Part shown: piece by piece, positions 63,270-64,000 of the stretch
How positions within the stretch are numbered: position 1 is the stretch's first letter
How the letters are laid out: the number at the start of each line of letters is the position of its first letter
From: Cyanophora paradoxa
Lineage: Eukaryota; Glaucocystophyceae; Cyanophorales; Cyanophoraceae
DNA: 64,000 bases
Assembly: GCA_004431415.1 (NCBI GenBank)
Contig: QPMI01000170.1
Coordinates: 62,001 to 126,000 of the forward strand
Reading direction: 5' to 3'
The notes under the pieces: generated by a model
What the model saw: the letters and a program-made list of their open reading frames with translations, nothing else
Told to the model about the DNA's origin: nothing
Database searches by the model: none
Translations under genes and position numbers: made by a program

Positions 63270-64000
63270 ATGCGCGCCAGCACCCGCCCGCGCCGGGCAG
63301 CTGGCCTGGCCGTCCTCCTAGGCCTGCTGTTCGAAGCGCTCGTATGGGCGGAGGCACGGTCAGCTAGCGCTGCAAGCAAGGCCGGATCGAGCATCGTCCA
63401 TGTGACCGACTGGCAGTTCCTTGGCCCTTTTCCAATCGGCAAAGGCGAGTGGGATGCCGAGCCGCCGGCGGCGGACGTCGACGGCGCAGGAGCCACGTAC
63501 GCGTCCGAATTCGTGGCAGGTGAGCGCCTTTCGATTGACCGCGCGCGTCAGCGCTTGCTGAGCTGCGTAAGGCGGGACAATCAGCAGCTGGCGCCGAGCG
63601 CGGGCGAACGCCGAGGGGATGGTCGTCATCGGCTTCGACGACGTGAACTGGAACGAGCTCCTGCAGTCGCTCACGAGCTACGAGCTCCTGGAGTGGCAGG
63701 CCTGGGCCGTCGGGACTTTCAGGTCAGCCGCCCGCGCGCGCGGCCGGCCGTCTCCCCCCCCCCCCCCCCCCCCCCCCCCCGATCCTTGTGCGATGCGGGG
63801 CTGGCGCGGGCAGCGTTCCGCGGGACTCGACGGGGCTGGTGCGGTGCAGCGGGGTGCCGAGCTTCACGGTGGACGGGGGCGAGGACGCGCTCCCCGGGAC
63901 CTCTACCACAAGGGCGAGCTCGGCACCGCCCTCCGCCTCGCCCGCGGCGAGCACCGCATCCGCATCCGCCTCCGCGCCAAGGCCAGCCCCGCCGCCGCCC
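63270..64000 (+). CDS. Secreted protein of an uncharacterised eukaryotic family (C-terminus outside window)
   Basis: ATG 63270 gives MRASTRPRRAAGLAVLLGLL, continuing FEALVWAEA: a signal peptide. The exon goes on with SSIVHVTDWQFLGPFPIGKG and EWDAEPP, resembling the 'W.vlGPFpIGtrE..wgadPle' start of large secreted alpha/beta-hydrolase-like proteins. Later exons give MVVIGFDDVNWNELLQSLTS, YELLEWQAWAVG, then TGLVRCSGVPSFTVDGGED, GELGTALRLARGEHRIRIRL, matching the beta-sandwich part of the same family. The intron at about 63722-63800 contains a run of about 25 C. The catalytic part would lie beyond the window. Family recollection is from pattern only. Confidence 0.6.
   Translation, partial: MRASTRPRRAAGLAVLLGLLFEALVWAEARSASAASKAGSSIVHVTDWQFLGPFPIGKGEWDAEPPAADVDGAGATYASEFVAGERLSIDRARQRLLSCVRRDNQQLAPSAGERRGDGRHRLRRRELERAPAVAHELRAPGVAGLGRRDFQVSRPRARPAVSPPPPPPPPRSLCDAGLARAAFRGTRRGWCGAAGCRASRWTGARTRSPGPLPQGRARHRPPPRPRRAPHPHPPPRQGQPRRR

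Overview
The window is nuclear DNA from a very GC-rich, intron-dense photosynthetic eukaryote. Genes lie 50-500 bp apart on both strands. Almost every gene is cut by short introns (about 40-110 nt), mostly GT-AG with a YTNAY-like branch and a terminal CAG, and with C-rich, G-poor sense strands. At least six predicted proteins start with a leader carrying a Phe within the first five residues (MAFATV, MAFILS, MSAAFVV, MQAFSV, MFTATP, MFVVSV). This is the plastid leader type described for glaucophytes and red algae. A tektin-like protein points to a flagellate. A glaucophyte (Cyanophora-like) is my best inference; no rRNA or other species marker is present, and a GC-rich haptophyte or stramenopile remains possible.

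Layout. 1-10 kb: 3' part of a large secreted TIG/CUB-like protein (-), an FSH1/OVCA2 serine hydrolase (+), a tektin-like protein (-) and a PhyH dioxygenase (+). 10.4-17.7 kb: an RWP-RK regulator that also carries GAF-like, cyclic-nucleotide-binding and PB1 domains (-), then a SET/MYND methyltransferase (-). 17.7-24.3 kb: a 2.87 kb near-identical tandem duplication whose breakpoints lie inside an ML/NPC2-like gene and a PRXL2-type peroxiredoxin-like gene. 25-31 kb: a Golgi-type glycosyltransferase-like protein, a Cys-rich nuclear protein with SUMO-interaction-like motifs, a fold-back MITE and an SDR. 32.5-40 kb: an LCIB-type theta carbonic anhydrase, UDP-xylose synthase and a plastid-targeted disordered repeat protein that shares a short motif with the carbonic anhydrase tail. 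40-46 kb: a small myristoylation candidate, repeat-rich DNA and a TBC1D15/17-type Rab-GAP. 46.5-55.6 kb: RPB8, two unrecognised genes, EngB-type GTPase, a SAM-domain membrane protein and plastid FBPase. 56-64 kb: a thioredoxin-fold protein, a PQ-loop membrane protein, a small acidic protein, a BTB protein and the start of a secreted protein.

Three observations stand out. (1) The carbonic anhydrase and its neighbour share a GYSIASPPAGY-like motif, 3 and about 10 times, suggesting a carbon-concentrating module with a Rubisco-body linker or scaffold. (2) The GAF + cNBD + RWP-RK + PB1 architecture suggests a nitrogen-type transcription factor gated directly by a cyclic nucleotide. (3) Non-coding DNA is full of 9-mers of the form X-rc(X)-X, where X is a trinucleotide. 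Wherever repeat copies differ by a 6-nt gap, the inserted 6 nt is rc(X)X. This looks like an unusual mutational or transposon-excision signature.

Exon structures were built by eye from reading frames, splice signals and recalled family patterns. CDS spans run from the inferred start codon to the inferred stop and contain introns.
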